From: an uncultured Oscillospiraceae bacterium
GTDB lineage: Bacteria > Bacillota > Clostridia > Oscillospirales > Ruminococcaceae
Assembly (NCBI GenBank): GCA_949743955.1
Contig: CATJVQ010000042.1
Location: forward strand, 1 to 64,000
Direction of reading: 5' to 3'
Length of the DNA: 64,000 nucleotides
The notes under the pieces: model-generated
Databases searched by the model: none
What the model saw: the letters and a program-made list of their open reading frames with translations, nothing else
Told to the model about the DNA's origin: nothing
Made by a program: the position numbers and the translations under genes
In this document: positions 18,062-27,069 of the stretch, piece after piece
How the letters are laid out: every line of letters begins with the position of its first letter
How positions within the stretch are numbered: position 1 is the first letter of the stretch

Positions 18062-19891
18062 TCAGTCATCCAGCTTGAGCACAGCCATGAACGCCTCCGG
18101 CGGGACCTCGACCGTGCCGAAACGACGCATGCGCTTTTTGCCTTCCTTCTGCTTCTCCAGGAGCTTCTTCTTCCGCGTAATGTCGCCGCCGTAGCACTTG
18201 GCCAATACATCCTTGCGTAGCGCCCGTATCGTCTCGCGCGCGATGACCTTCCCCCCGATAGCCGCCTGCACCGGCACCTCGAAGAGCTGGCGCGGGATTG
18301 TATCGCGCAGCTTTTCCACCATCCGCCGCGCACGGGGATAGGCCCTGTCAGCAAAAACGATGAAGGAGAAAGCGTCCACAATTTCTCCGTTGAGGAGGAT
18401 ATCCAGCTTAACGAGCTTGGAATCGCGGTACCCTGTCAGCTCATAGTCAAACGAAGCGTAGCCGCGTGTCCGCGATTTGAGAGCGTCGAAAAAGTCATAG
18501 ATGATCTCGTTGAGCGGCAGTTCATAGTGCAGCTCCACCCGATCCGCATCAAGATATTTCGTGTCATGGTATTCGCCGCGCCGCTCCTGGCACAGCTCCA
18601 TAATGGTTCCGATATACTCCGAAGGTGTAAAGATACTCGCCTTGACATACGGTTCCTGCGCCCCGACGATGGTTCCCGGATCGGGGAAATTGGTCGGGTT
18701 ATCGATCTCAATCTCCCGTCCGTCCGAGAGCGAAAGGTGGTAAACAACACTCGGCGCCGTCGTGATAATATCCAGATTGAATTCGCGCTCGATGCGCTCC
18801 TCAATAATTTCCATATGCAGCAGACCCAGAAAGCCGCAGCGGAAACCAAACCCCAGCGCCACCGACGTCTCGGGCTCAAAGGAGAGGGACGCATCGTTAA
18901 GCTGGAGCTTTTCCAGTGCGTCGCGGAGGTCCGGATAACGCGCGCCGTCCGCGGGATAGATGCCGGCAAACACCATCGGCTGGACCCTGCGGTAGCCGGG
19001 CAGCGCCTCCCCGCAGGGAGAGGCCGCGTTCGTCACCGTGTCGCCCACGCGCGTGTCCGCCACTGTCTTGATGCTCGCCGTGAAATACCCGACCTCCCCC
19101 GCTGAGATGCTCTCCATCGGACGCAGGGAGGTCGCGCCCATCATGCCGGTTTCCACAACGTCGAATTCGGCGCCCGTCGCCATCATGCGTACAGTATCCC
19201 CGCGGCGCAGCGTGCCGTCCATGACGCGCACGTACACGATGACGCCCTTATAGGCATCATACACGCTGTCGAACACCAGCGCCTTAAGCGGGGCATCCGG
19301 CTCCCCCTTCGGCGGCGGGATTTCCTTCACAACGCTTTCCAGCACCGCCTCGATATTGAGCCCCGTCTTCGCCGAAATGCGCGGCGCATCCATCGCCGGG
19401 AGGCCGATGATATCCTCAATCTCCTTCACCACCCGGTCCGCATCCGCACTGATCAGGTCCACCTTATTGATGACGGGTACGATCTCCAGATCGTGTTCAA
19501 TCGCCAGATAGGTATTCCCCAATGTCTGCGCCTCAACCCCCTGCGACGCATCTACAACCAACAGCGCCCCCTCGCACGCCGCCAGACTGCGCGAAACCTC
19601 GTAGTTAAAGTCCACATGTCCGGGGGTGTCAATAAGATTAAACAGGTAGGTTTTTCCATCCTCAGCAGTATAATCTAAGCTGACAGCCCGCGCCTTAATT
19701 GTAATGCCGCGTTCACGCTCCAGATCCATATTGTCCAGAAGCTGATCCTGCGCCTCACGCTCTGTCACGGCGCGTGTCAGTTCCAAAATACGGTCTGCAA
19801 GCGTCGACTTCCCATGGTCGATGTGCGCAATAATGCAAAAATTGCGGATGCGCTCGGTTGCAGCGCATCCGGTGTTCTGTCCCTGTGCCAT
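18062..19891 (-). CDS. lepA: Elongation factor 4 (LepA)
   Basis: Translational GTPase that can back-translocate stalled ribosomes. The 609 residues show the G1 motif AHIDHGKST near 21-29, the switch [14 protein letters not shown], then EF-Tu-like domains and the LepA-specific C-terminal domain ([22 protein letters not shown]). The start at MAQGQNT follows GGAGG by five bases; six upstream codons lack support. It is between yibE/F and the threonine aldolase. Confidence 0.97.
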   Translation of the reverse strand: MAQGQNTGCAATERIRNFCIIAHIDHGKSTLADRILELTRAVTEREAQDQLLDNMDLERERGITIKARAVSLDYTAEDGKTYLFNLIDTPGHVDFNYEVSRSLAACEGALLVVDASQGVEAQTLGNTYLAIEHDLEIVPVINKVDLISADADRVVKEIEDIIGLPAMDAPRISAKTGLNIEAVLESVVKEIPPPKGEPDAPLKALVFDSVYDAYKGVIVYVRVMDGTLRRGDTVRMMATGAEFDVVETGMMGATSLRPMESISAGEVGYFTASIKTVADTRVGDTVTNAASPCGEALPGYRRVQPMVFAGIYPADGARYPDLRDALEKLQLNDASLSFEPETSVALGFGFRCGFLGLLHMEIIEERIEREFNLDIITTAPSVVYHLSLSDGREIEIDNPTNFPDPGTIVGAQEPYVKASIFTPSEYIGTIMELCQERRGEYHDTKYLDADRVELHYELPLNEIIYDFFDALKSRTRGYASFDYELTGYRDSKLVKLDILLNGEIVDAFSFIVFADRAYPRARRMVEKLRDTIPRQLFEVPVQAAIGGKVIARETIRALRKDVLAKCYGGDITRKKKLLEKQKEGKKRMRRFGTVEVPPEAFMAVLKLDD

Positions 19892-19924
19892 AGGCCCCTC
19901 CGAAATCAAAGTTTATCCTGCAAT

Positions 19925-21448
19925 TTACTGAAAATGAGTATCGGACGACGCACCGTGAACCGCCTTTTTCTCCCGCTTTCTGAGCACGGCCTCCTCCGCC
20001 ATGAACTCTCTGTCCATGCGGTTCTCCTCTTCCTCGATATCGCGTTCCACCCGCTCAGTCTTTCCTTCCGTTGTGCGGATGGCCTCGTCGAGCTTTTCCG
20101 CTGCTTTCCCGAAAAGCGACTCCTCCTTTTTCTCCAACGCCTCCGCCACATGAAATTCGCGGAGCGTTCCGTCCGGGCGGAGACGCCAGTGCAGGAGAAG
20201 CGCACCCAGCCCCGCGCTCAGCGGCACACTGACCGCCAGTCCGGAGAGGCACGCCGTAAATATGGCGATCACTGTGACAACAAGCTCGTCTGAAAGTATC
20301 CGGCCGGCCGGCATCCCCGACGCATACAGCAAAACCAGCAGCATGATAAGTCCAGAGAGGATCGGGAAACCGAGGATCAGCGCCGCCGGTGTCATCGCAG
20401 CCGCGCCGCGGTTCATTCCCTGGCGAAACGCCATCTGCGGCGTCAGCGCACCGTGCTGCGGCTCAACACCGCCCGCCGCGGCATTGCAGACCACGATAAT
20501 CGCCCCCATCCCTGCAAGCATTATGCCCGCGAGAAGCAGTCCCCGCAGATCCGGCCGTACGCCGAGCGTTACACCCAGTGCCAGCGCATCCCTTGCCCCG
20601 GAGAGATGGAACAGAATTGTCAGTCCCCAGCCGGCGCACCCCGTCACCGCTAAGGAGAGAAGCGTGGATATCCCCGCCGCTAATGTCCGGTACTTTATGC
20701 CATATAACAGCACTGTCACCAGCAGGGAAGTCAGCCCTGTCACCAGGCAGGCGATAGGAAGGGATGGAAACGGCACTATCAGAAGCACGACTCCCAGCCC
20801 CCAAAACACCAGTATACCCAGAAGTTTCAGTCCAGCCAGGCGGCGAACGCACACCAGCAGCAGAGCGAATGCTCCAACTGCCACCCAAACTGCCGAAAAA
20901 AAACGGCTGAAATCACTGAACGTACCGCGTATGGTATCTGTTTCATCCCGATAAAGTGTCAGATAAATCTCGTCTCCCCCGCGCAGAGGATGAGAAAACG
21001 CCGCGCCCGCCTCGTCCTGCGGACGCAGTGCGCTCACTGTCATACCGGTATGCGGCCCCTCCAGGACCACCGCTTCAAACACGATGCTCTCCTTCGTCCT
21101 CTCCGGGAAAAGGCCGTCGGCCAGATTCGTTTCGGAAATCAGCGTCTGCACACGCGCCCGAACCGGATTCTTTGCGAATTCTCCCTCCTCCGGCAAAGGT
21201 GTCTGTTCCTCCTCGGGAGTGCTGGATGTGCCTTCCGGCGGTGTCTGCTGCTCAGGGGGCTCCGGCTGCGAGACAACCTCCTCCGGCTCCTTCGGGGGTA
21301 ACGGCTCAGGAACAGACGAAGCAGGCTCCTCACCATAGATGGGAACCTCCGTACTGTTTTCCACCTCAGCGCTGAATACCGTGATAGCCGAGAACATCAT
21401 CACGGCCGCAGCTGCGAAGCAGCCCAATCTTTTTCCCAAAAAACTCAT
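19925..21448 (-). CDS. YibE/F-like multi-pass membrane protein
   Basis: A 507-residue protein of the YibE/F family, whose function is not settled. It has a signal peptide (1-26), a Pro/Glu-rich extracytoplasmic linker (about 30-90), a small folded region (about 95-180), then seven to eight membrane helices from about 188 to 425. The last is followed by a charged cytoplasmic coiled-coil tail (about 435-495). GGGAG lies seven bases before the ATG. First gene of the operon that continues with lepA. Confidence 0.82.
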   Translation of the reverse strand: MSFLGKRLGCFAAAAVMMFSAITVFSAEVENSTEVPIYGEEPASSVPEPLPPKEPEEVVSQPEPPEQQTPPEGTSSTPEEEQTPLPEEGEFAKNPVRARVQTLISETNLADGLFPERTKESIVFEAVVLEGPHTGMTVSALRPQDEAGAAFSHPLRGGDEIYLTLYRDETDTIRGTFSDFSRFFSAVWVAVGAFALLLVCVRRLAGLKLLGILVFWGLGVVLLIVPFPSLPIACLVTGLTSLLVTVLLYGIKYRTLAAGISTLLSLAVTGCAGWGLTILFHLSGARDALALGVTLGVRPDLRGLLLAGIMLAGMGAIIVVCNAAAGGVEPQHGALTPQMAFRQGMNRGAAAMTPAALILGFPILSGLIMLLVLLYASGMPAGRILSDELVVTVIAIFTACLSGLAVSVPLSAGLGALLLHWRLRPDGTLREFHVAEALEKKEESLFGKAAEKLDEAIRTTEGKTERVERDIEEEENRMDREFMAEEAVLRKREKKAVHGASSDTHFQ

Positions 21449-21494
21449 ATCCGCACTCCCATTGTTTAATCAGCGTCGCCAAAACCACGTTTTT

Positions 21495-21523
21495 ATTATA
21501 GTGAGGTTTCTCCTTTTCGTCAA
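21495..21523 (-). promoter_or_regulatory. Sigma-A-type promoter for the YibE/F-lepA operon
   Basis: Minus-strand TTGACG (21523-21518), a 17-base spacer and TATAAT (21500-21495), with a leader of about 40 bases. Confidence 0.85.
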
Positions 21524-21550
21524 CAGCGCTCTTCTACCTTCCTTAAAATC

Positions 21551-22765
21551 TTAGGCGGGGACAAAGTTGGCACTAATGGCGCAGTCATCCCTGAGAACAA
21601 AACGAAAGCTGCTCTTTGTTTCTGTCCGGGCTTCGCCGCCCATATCGATAGTGATCCCTTCTAGGCGGTATCCGGCAGCGGGCTGTGCAAAAACGGACAG
21701 CGCCATTCCGCTGAGCACCTGTTGGCCGTTGTCCACCGCTGTGCCGACACCTGTAAACGTGACATAGCAGTGTCCGCCGCCGAAGGAAGCGTAAATCACA
21801 CTGCAAAACGGCTTCTCCGCCTCTGTCTCAGAGGAACTGGAGCTCCCGGGCGAGGAGGACGAGACCGGGCTTTTTCCCGGGACATAATCCGTCCTGGAGA
21901 GGGATGGATCGATGAAGCCGCTGTCAAACTGTTCGATGAAGCTGCCCTCCGGATGATGATCCGCCGCAGTCGTCTCCTCCCCCTTGAGGAAGTAACTGTC
22001 CGTCGGCTCCCCGCCGATGGGATCGTCAAACGTCAGATCGATAAGATACCACATGTTGCCGAGCATCACATAATTCCACATGTGCTCCCCGCTGTTTGCT
22101 GTGCCGCCCACCAACACGCAGGGAATCCCAGATCGGTCGCACAGGAGCTTGAACGCCTTGGCGTACCCCTCGCAGACAGCCTTTCCGCTCACCAGCGCTC
22201 CGTAGCTTTCGTACGCATCGGGGTATGCGCTCGGGCGGGACTGCGCCGCCTCGTCGTAAGAGCACATCTCAATGATTTTGTCATGGAACAGCTTGATTTT
22301 ATCATAGTCCGTCCCGGAAGCCTGCGAGAGGATGGACGCGACAGCCTTCTCCAATTCGGCGCGCTTGGCGTCGATAGCGCCCGCATCGGAAAAAGCGGTG
22401 GTCACAGTCGTGCCGGTGATGTTAAAGCCGCTTCCGTCCGCTTTGACCTCCGGCTCCAGATTGACACCGCCCTCCTTTGTCACCCAGAAAACCTCCGGAT
22501 GATCCCGGTAAAACGCCTCGTATGCACGCAATACCGCCTCCCGTACGCCGAGCTTGGCGTGCGGTTCGTCGTCATAATGCATCGGGGACGAAAATCCGAT
22601 ACTGAAGGATGGCGTTTTCCCCGTGATATTCTTTTCAATCTCCTGAAAAATCTGAATCTCTGTGCCCTTCAGCTGATCCTTATACTGAAACCCTGCGGCG
22701 AGAGCGGTGCTCGCCGTCAGCAAAAAGAATACCAGCACGGCGGCAAACGAGACTGCCTTTTTCAT
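21551..22765 (-). CDS. Secreted transglutaminase-like cysteine protease
   Basis: A 404-residue exported protein with a signal peptide ending about ALAAG (residue 25). The transglutaminase-core domain contains a full Cys-His-Asp triad: Cys in SGKAVCEGYAKAF (about 198), His in GEHMWNYV (about 228) and Asp in WYLIDLTFDD (about 243). A Ser-rich linker (about 307-325) leads to a C-terminal domain with a beta-strand repeat pattern (GITIDMGG, CAISANFVPA) like the Listeria-Bacteroides-type surface repeats. Proteins of this kind act as cell-wall or peptide hydrolases; the substrate here is unknown. The start at 22765 is preferred because GGATGGAG precedes it. Confidence 0.88.
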   Translation of the reverse strand: MKKAVSFAAVLVFFLLTASTALAAGFQYKDQLKGTEIQIFQEIEKNITGKTPSFSIGFSSPMHYDDEPHAKLGVREAVLRAYEAFYRDHPEVFWVTKEGGVNLEPEVKADGSGFNITGTTVTTAFSDAGAIDAKRAELEKAVASILSQASGTDYDKIKLFHDKIIEMCSYDEAAQSRPSAYPDAYESYGALVSGKAVCEGYAKAFKLLCDRSGIPCVLVGGTANSGEHMWNYVMLGNMWYLIDLTFDDPIGGEPTDSYFLKGEETTAADHHPEGSFIEQFDSGFIDPSLSRTDYVPGKSPVSSSSPGSSSSSETEAEKPFCSVIYASFGGGHCYVTFTGVGTAVDNGQQVLSGMALSVFAQPAAGYRLEGITIDMGGEARTETKSSFRFVLRDDCAISANFVPA

Positions 22766-22783
22766 TCTCCATCCATCCTTTCC

Positions 22784-22851
22784 TATGGCAATTCTCAAAA
22801 ATATTTCCATTGCTGCTTCACAGTTTAATGATATTTTTGAGAATTGCCATA
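22784..22851. repeat. Perfect 21-bp inverted repeat in the transglutaminase leader
   Basis: Arms 22784-22804 (TATGGCAATTCTCAAAAATA then T) and 22831-22851 are exact reverse complements with a 26-base spacer. They fall between the minus-strand -10 at 22863-22868 and the transglutaminase ribosome site, so the mRNA would begin with a long stem-loop. No transposase or target duplication is seen. Confidence 0.85.
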
Positions 22852-22862
22852 ACGATAAACCT

Positions 22863-22868
22863 ATTATA
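22863..22868 (-). promoter_or_regulatory. -10 element for the transglutaminase gene
   Basis: TATAAT on the minus strand in GCGGTATAATAGG. The -35 position is weak (TTCCCT-like). It is divergent from the alkD promoter 40 bases away. Confidence 0.5.
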
Positions 22869-22904
22869 CCGCATGACAGCGAAAAAGGGAACAGGATCCG
22901 TCAC

Positions 22905-22933
22905 TTGCGGTCCTGAGTTTTTCCTGCTATACT
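22905..22933 (+). promoter_or_regulatory. Promoter for the AlkD-like gene
   Basis: TTGCGG, a 17-base spacer and TATACT with an extended TG one base upstream, followed by GGAGGG and ATG. The leader is only about 15 bases. Confidence 0.75.
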
Positions 22934-22952
22934 CTCTGCGGAGGGATTTTTT

Positions 22953-23717
22953 ATGAAAACCATCGGTCTTTCGTCTCCGGATATCCTGCGGGAACGGCTG
23001 GAAGCGCTCGCAGAGCCCGCATTCCGGCAGTTCTCCCTTTCCCTGCTCCCCACGCTTCCTCCCGAACGTCTCCTGGGTGTACGCCTGCCCGCGCTGCGGC
23101 GTCTGGCGCATGAAATCGTCCGGGGTAACTGGCGGGACTACCTGCAGAACGCATCGGACCAGAGCTTCGAGGAGATCCTCCTTCAGGGGATGGTCATCGG
23201 CCTTATCCCGGAGGGACCGCAGACGATGTTTCCACTTGTGGAAGCGTTCCTCCCCAAAATTGACAACTGGTCTGTCTGCGACAGCTTCTGCTCCGGCCTT
23301 AAGCTGGCGCGCCGCTTCCCCAATGAGACACTCGCCTTCCTCCTCCCGCACCTGCAGGACGAACGGGAATATACCGTACGCTTCACCGTGGTCATGCTGC
23401 TTCTCTACTTTTCAGCTCCGGAATACACTGCGTCCACACTGGCCCTGCTCGACAAAGTCCGCCACGAGGGCTACTATGTGCGCATGGCGGTGGCATGGGC
23501 CGTGTCCGTATGCTTTGCCAAATCCCCCACCGTCACCGCCGGTTACCTCAGCCGCTGCCGCTTGGACGACTTCACACATCACAAAGCCATCCAGAAGATC
23601 ACGGAGTCCAAACGAATAAGCGCCGAGGAGAAGGCGCTCGCCCGCTCGCTGGATCGCGGACTGCGGCAAATACAGCGCCCAGCCGTTCCCGGCCGGGCGA
23701 CTGCGTGCAAACCATAG
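22953..23717 (+). CDS. DNA alkylation repair protein, AlkD family (HEAT-like)
   Basis: A 254-residue all-helical protein of the AlkD/AlkC group, which remove bulky or positively charged alkyl purines without base flipping. Family features are ALRRLAHEIVRGNW, LPKIDNWSVCDSFCSGLK (about 100-117), REYTVRFTVVMLL and EGYYVRMAVAWAVSVCF. The helical repeats end near residue 230, and the last 15 residues look unstructured. It is a single gene with its own promoter, and its end lies six bases from the converging gene at 23724. Confidence 0.9.
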   Translation: MKTIGLSSPDILRERLEALAEPAFRQFSLSLLPTLPPERLLGVRLPALRRLAHEIVRGNWRDYLQNASDQSFEEILLQGMVIGLIPEGPQTMFPLVEAFLPKIDNWSVCDSFCSGLKLARRFPNETLAFLLPHLQDEREYTVRFTVVMLLLYFSAPEYTASTLALLDKVRHEGYYVRMAVAWAVSVCFAKSPTVTAGYLSRCRLDDFTHHKAIQKITESKRISAEEKALARSLDRGLRQIQRPAVPGRATACKP

Positions 23718-23723
23718 GTACGG

Positions 23724-24398
23724 CTAATGCGTTTTCGTATCCGCCAGCAGATTTTCTAAGACCGCCATCTCCCGGTCATACTGCCGCAGAGTCTCCCCAT
23801 TTTTGGTCACGAGAGGAGAATCTGCCGAGCGCATAGTGATAAAAAGTTCGTCCGCAAGCGGCGCTAGGAGCGGATCCTTACCCAGCGGCGTGTCTGAGAG
23901 CTTAATCTTGATCCCGTTGTCGTACGCCTTGTCGCTCAGTGCCGAGAGATCCGCAAAGAACGATTCTCCTCCGCCGTTTGAACGCTCGATCTGCTCATAG
24001 ATCGCTTCATCAAAAAGGAGAATCATCGACTTTCCGTCGGAAAGCTCCACCACAAATTTGGTCTGGCCCGCCATCACCAGATTCGGATCCGCCTGTTCTC
24101 CCTGCGGGATATAGTTGACTAGCGCGCCCACATTGACTGTGCCGTCTTCATCAAAATCTTCGGCATAGGCCTCCCACGCTTCCTCAAACGCGTACTGCTG
24201 ATCCATGGTGGTAAAAATCGAGGTATTGACAGAGATCTGCATATCGTATTTTTCCTGTGTTACCATATCCTTAATAAAGACGATAAGGACCAGCACGCCG
24301 AATATCGCCGCAAGAGTCGCCCACTTATAGTGATACCAGAAATAATTGGTAAACCATTCTTTCGTCCCAAATTTCGGACGCTCCCCATATACTTCCAT
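23724..24398 (-). CDS. Membrane-anchored protein of unknown function
   Basis: A 224-residue protein with a cytoplasmic start (WFTNYFWYHYKW), one membrane helix at about 27-45 (ATLAAIFGVLVLIVFIKDM), and an extracytoplasmic acidic domain of about 175 residues. No catalytic motif was recognised. It resembles the many Clostridia proteins that begin YFWYHYKW and carry one helix, whose role is unknown. GAGG lies seven bases before the ATG. Its 3' end converges with the AlkD-like gene. Confidence 0.78.
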   Translation of the reverse strand: MEVYGERPKFGTKEWFTNYFWYHYKWATLAAIFGVLVLIVFIKDMVTQEKYDMQISVNTSIFTTMDQQYAFEEAWEAYAEDFDEDGTVNVGALVNYIPQGEQADPNLVMAGQTKFVVELSDGKSMILLFDEAIYEQIERSNGGGESFFADLSALSDKAYDNGIKIKLSDTPLGKDPLLAPLADELFITMRSADSPLVTKNGETLRQYDREMAVLENLLADTKTH

Positions 24399-24757
24399 GC
24401 CTTCACCTCGACCGTCTTACAGCCGGAAGTCCGCCGTCCGGAATGTATATCCTGCGCATAAGGGAACTACCTGCCCTGATTTTTCTCACTGTCATCCTCA
24501 TATCCTTTCAAAGTGATGGTATCCCCCTCCAAAACTATTGTTTAATCATAGCATAGAAATCCCCTACCGTCAAACCGGAGGGATTATTTTTTACGATTCC
24601 GCAATAAATAAAATTAAACTTAAAGCCATTCTCTCCCCCTATCTTAGGGAAAAGCCCCCTCCGTTTCCGGCAGAAGCGGCTTCCTCTCCCGGCGGCAGGA
24701 TGCTGGAGTTCTGCATCAGCAGGGATATCCCTGACTGTCTTCCTTCAGCCGCTCCTC
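24399..24757. other. Intergenic region with a promoter and short leader
   Basis: About 360 bases. It contains the promoter for the minus-strand gene at 23724 (24545-24573) and a leader of about 145 bases. The leader includes GGAGGGGG followed by a 14-codon TTG-started reading frame of uncertain meaning. The part next to the binding-protein gene holds small GC-rich repeats, but no clear terminator was found. Confidence 0.4.
24545..24573 (-). promoter_or_regulatory. Promoter for the membrane-anchored protein gene
   Basis: Minus-strand TTGACG (24573-24568), a 17-base spacer and TATGAT (24550-24545). Confidence 0.7.
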
Positions 24758-25591
24758 TTAACCGGCTTTGGAAATGTCCGTACCGAAATATTTTTCCGAG
24801 AGGGCCGACAGTTCCCCATTACTTCCCAGATCCGCGAGCGCTTCATTGACAGCTGCGAGCAGAGAAGCGCTGTCCTCGCCCTTGCGCAGCGGGATGGCCA
24901 CCTGTGTCGCCTCCGGATCCAGCGTGGCTATCCGGACATTGGCGTCCGGATGCGCCTTCATATAGTCATAAAACGTGACCTCCGCGTTCAGCGTAGCGTC
25001 GATACGCCCGGTGAGCAGAAGTTCAAAGGTCTGATTCAAATCGTCCACCCCTGTCACCTCGGCGCCGTATTTTTCCGCTACCTCAGCATAGGTGCTCGAG
25101 ATGGTGTTGGCAGTCTTTTTGCCGTTCAGATCCTCCATCGTCTGAATGCTGTCGTTATCCCCGTTTACAATGACCGCTGTGCGGTTGTAGGCATAGGGCA
25201 TGGAGAAATCATATTTCTGTGAGCGCTCCTCCGTGATGTCCACGCCGTTAACCATCATGTCATAGCGGCCGGAATCCAAACCGGCTAGGAGGCCATCCCA
25301 CTCGCCTTCCACAAAGGACGCCTTTACCCCCAGCTTCTCCGCTATTTTCTGCGCCACCTCCACGTCATATCCCACCAAGGTATCGCTCTCGTCGTGGTAT
25401 GTCCAGGGCGCCCACGTCCCCTCCATAGCGACAGTGATTTCCCCCTTCGCCTGAATCCTCGCGAGCAGGTCGCCGCCGGCCGCGGGCGTGGCATCCCCAG
25501 CCGGGGACGCTTCCTTCCCGGAGCACGCGGCAAGGGTCAGGATGGCTGCCGCCATAAAGAGTGCTGCCAGTGCTGTCAAACGTTTACTCAT
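24758..25591 (-). CDS. Amino-acid (cystine-type) ABC transporter substrate-binding lipoprotein
   Basis: Extracellular receptor of a polar amino-acid importer, family 3 (SBP_bac_3), 277 residues. The signal peptide ends in a lipobox LAAC (Cys at about 22). The ligand-binding core begins [17 protein letters not shown] and continues [40 protein letters not shown], typical of the TcyA/FliY cystine group. Cystine is inferred from family resemblance only. Its ATG overlaps the stop of the ATPase gene (ATGA). Third in the order permease, ATPase, receptor. Confidence 0.92.
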   Translation of the reverse strand: MSKRLTALAALFMAAAILTLAACSGKEASPAGDATPAAGGDLLARIQAKGEITVAMEGTWAPWTYHDESDTLVGYDVEVAQKIAEKLGVKASFVEGEWDGLLAGLDSGRYDMMVNGVDITEERSQKYDFSMPYAYNRTAVIVNGDNDSIQTMEDLNGKKTANTISSTYAEVAEKYGAEVTGVDDLNQTFELLLTGRIDATLNAEVTFYDYMKAHPDANVRIATLDPEATQVAIPLRKGEDSASLLAAVNEALADLGSNGELSALSEKYFGTDISKAG

Positions 25592-26352
25592 TGTACCGAT
25601 TCTCCTTTTTCTCCGTATGTTTTATTCGTCAGGCGCAGGAACTCCCGGGTACGCACCTCACGGGGACACTCGAAAATTTCTGCCGCTGTCCCGCTCTCCA
25701 CGACGCGCCCGTCTTCCATGAAGACGACCTTGTTCGACACAGTCCTGGCGAACCCCATCTCGTGGGTGACGACCAGCATAGTCATCCCATCCCCGGCCAG
25801 CCTGCGCATGACCTCGAGCACCTCGCCGGTGAGCTCCGGATCCAGCGCGGAGGTAGGCTCGTCGAAGTAGATGATTTCCGGTTCTGCCGCGAGCGCCCGG
25901 GCAATGGCTACCCGCTGCTGCTGTCCTCCAGAAAGCTGATAGGGGTAATAGTCCTGCCGGTCGGAAAGCCCCACCCTCTCGAGCGCTCTTCTGCCGGTCT
26001 CCTCCGCCTGTGCTTTGGGGATTTTCCGGGCGGCTGTCAGCCCTTCGGTGACATTCTGAAGCGCTGTCTTGTTGAGAAACAGATTATAATTCTGGAACAC
26101 AAAGGCTGTTTTCCGCCGCAGGCGGGCGATATCCTTCTTGTGCAGGCGGTTCATGGAGAAGGTTTCCCCATCGAAGGACATTGTCCCTTCGTCTGCCGTT
26201 TCCAGAAAGTTTAAGCACCGCAGAAAGGTTGTTTTTCCCGATCCGCTCGGCCCCAGTATGGAGACTACCTCCCCCTGCTCCACGCGCAGCTCCACACCGC
26301 AGAGCACCGGTACGTCCCCAAAGGATTTTCTGACATTCTTCACTTCCAGCAT
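25588..26352 (-). CDS. Amino-acid ABC transporter ATP-binding protein
   Basis: ATPase of the polar amino-acid importer, 254 residues. Walker [10 protein letters not shown] at 34-42, Q-loop VFQNYNLF, signature LSGGQ at 140-144, Walker B with DEPTSALD at 164-171 and the H-loop VTHEMGFAR. It is intact and of the GlnQ/TcyC type. It lies three bases after the permease gene and overlaps the binding-protein gene by four bases, so the three are translated from one message. Confidence 0.95.
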   Translation of the reverse strand: MLEVKNVRKSFGDVPVLCGVELRVEQGEVVSILGPSGSGKTTFLRCLNFLETADEGTMSFDGETFSMNRLHKKDIARLRRKTAFVFQNYNLFLNKTALQNVTEGLTAARKIPKAQAEETGRRALERVGLSDRQDYYPYQLSGGQQQRVAIARALAAEPEIIYFDEPTSALDPELTGEVLEVMRRLAGDGMTMLVVTHEMGFARTVSNKVVFMEDGRVVESGTAAEIFECPREVRTREFLRLTNKTYGEKGESVQ

Positions 26353-26355
26353 CGG

Positions 26356-27042
26356 TCAGTCCTCCTGTCTTTGATGGACGCTGAGCTTCTGTTCCCCCAT
26401 CCGCTGGAGGCGGGTGAGCACCGTGGAAAAAATCAGGTAGATGATCCCCACCTCCATATACAGTGCCAGCGGCTCCCAGGTACGGGCGACGATTCGCTGT
26501 GTCACCATAAACATCTCGGTCACGGTGATGTTGGCGGCCAGAGAAGTATCCTTCACCATGGCGATGAGAGAGTTGGAGAGGGGCGGAAAAGCGGTGCGCA
26601 TGGCCTGCGGAAGGATAATCCGCCGCATGGTCTGCAAATACGACATCCCAACACAGTATCCGGCCTCCAACTGGCCGGAGGGCACTGCCTCCAGCGCGGC
26701 CCGGATGGTTTCCGCACAATAGGCCCCCTCATTGAGCGAAAACACCAGCACTGCGGCCGGAAACGGATCGATGAGGATGCCGATATTGGGGAGCCCATAG
26801 AACACGACGAATAACTGAACCAGCAGCGGCGTCCCGCGGAATACCCAGATATAAAAGCGGGCAATCTGCCGGAGCACCTTAATCCGCGCAAACTGCACCA
26901 GCGCCGCCGCGACGGCGATGATCAGCGCGAAGGTAAAGGAGACAGCGGTCAGCGGGATCGTCACCGTCAGGCCCGGCAGCAGGATTTTCCAGAAGGAGTC
27001 TGCCAGAATCTCCAGCAAGCGTTCGTTTATCATGGTTGCCAT
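26356..27042 (-). CDS. Amino-acid ABC transporter permease
   Basis: Membrane subunit of the same importer, HisMQ/GlnP type, 228 residues, with about five helices. The EAA loop that docks the ATPase is seen as AGYCVGMSYLQTMRRIILPQA (about 120-140), and the entry motif FRGTPLLVQLF is near 69. Start at 27042 after GGGAGGG; a second ATG three codons on is also possible. It lies 27 bases downstream of the MATE gene on the same strand. Confidence 0.94.
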   Translation of the reverse strand: MATMINERLLEILADSFWKILLPGLTVTIPLTAVSFTFALIIAVAAALVQFARIKVLRQIARFYIWVFRGTPLLVQLFVVFYGLPNIGILIDPFPAAVLVFSLNEGAYCAETIRAALEAVPSGQLEAGYCVGMSYLQTMRRIILPQAMRTAFPPLSNSLIAMVKDTSLAANITVTEMFMVTQRIVARTWEPLALYMEVGIIYLIFSTVLTRLQRMGEQKLSVHQRQED

Positions 27043-27069
27043 TCCCTCCCCCGTGGGTCTGCCACGGAC

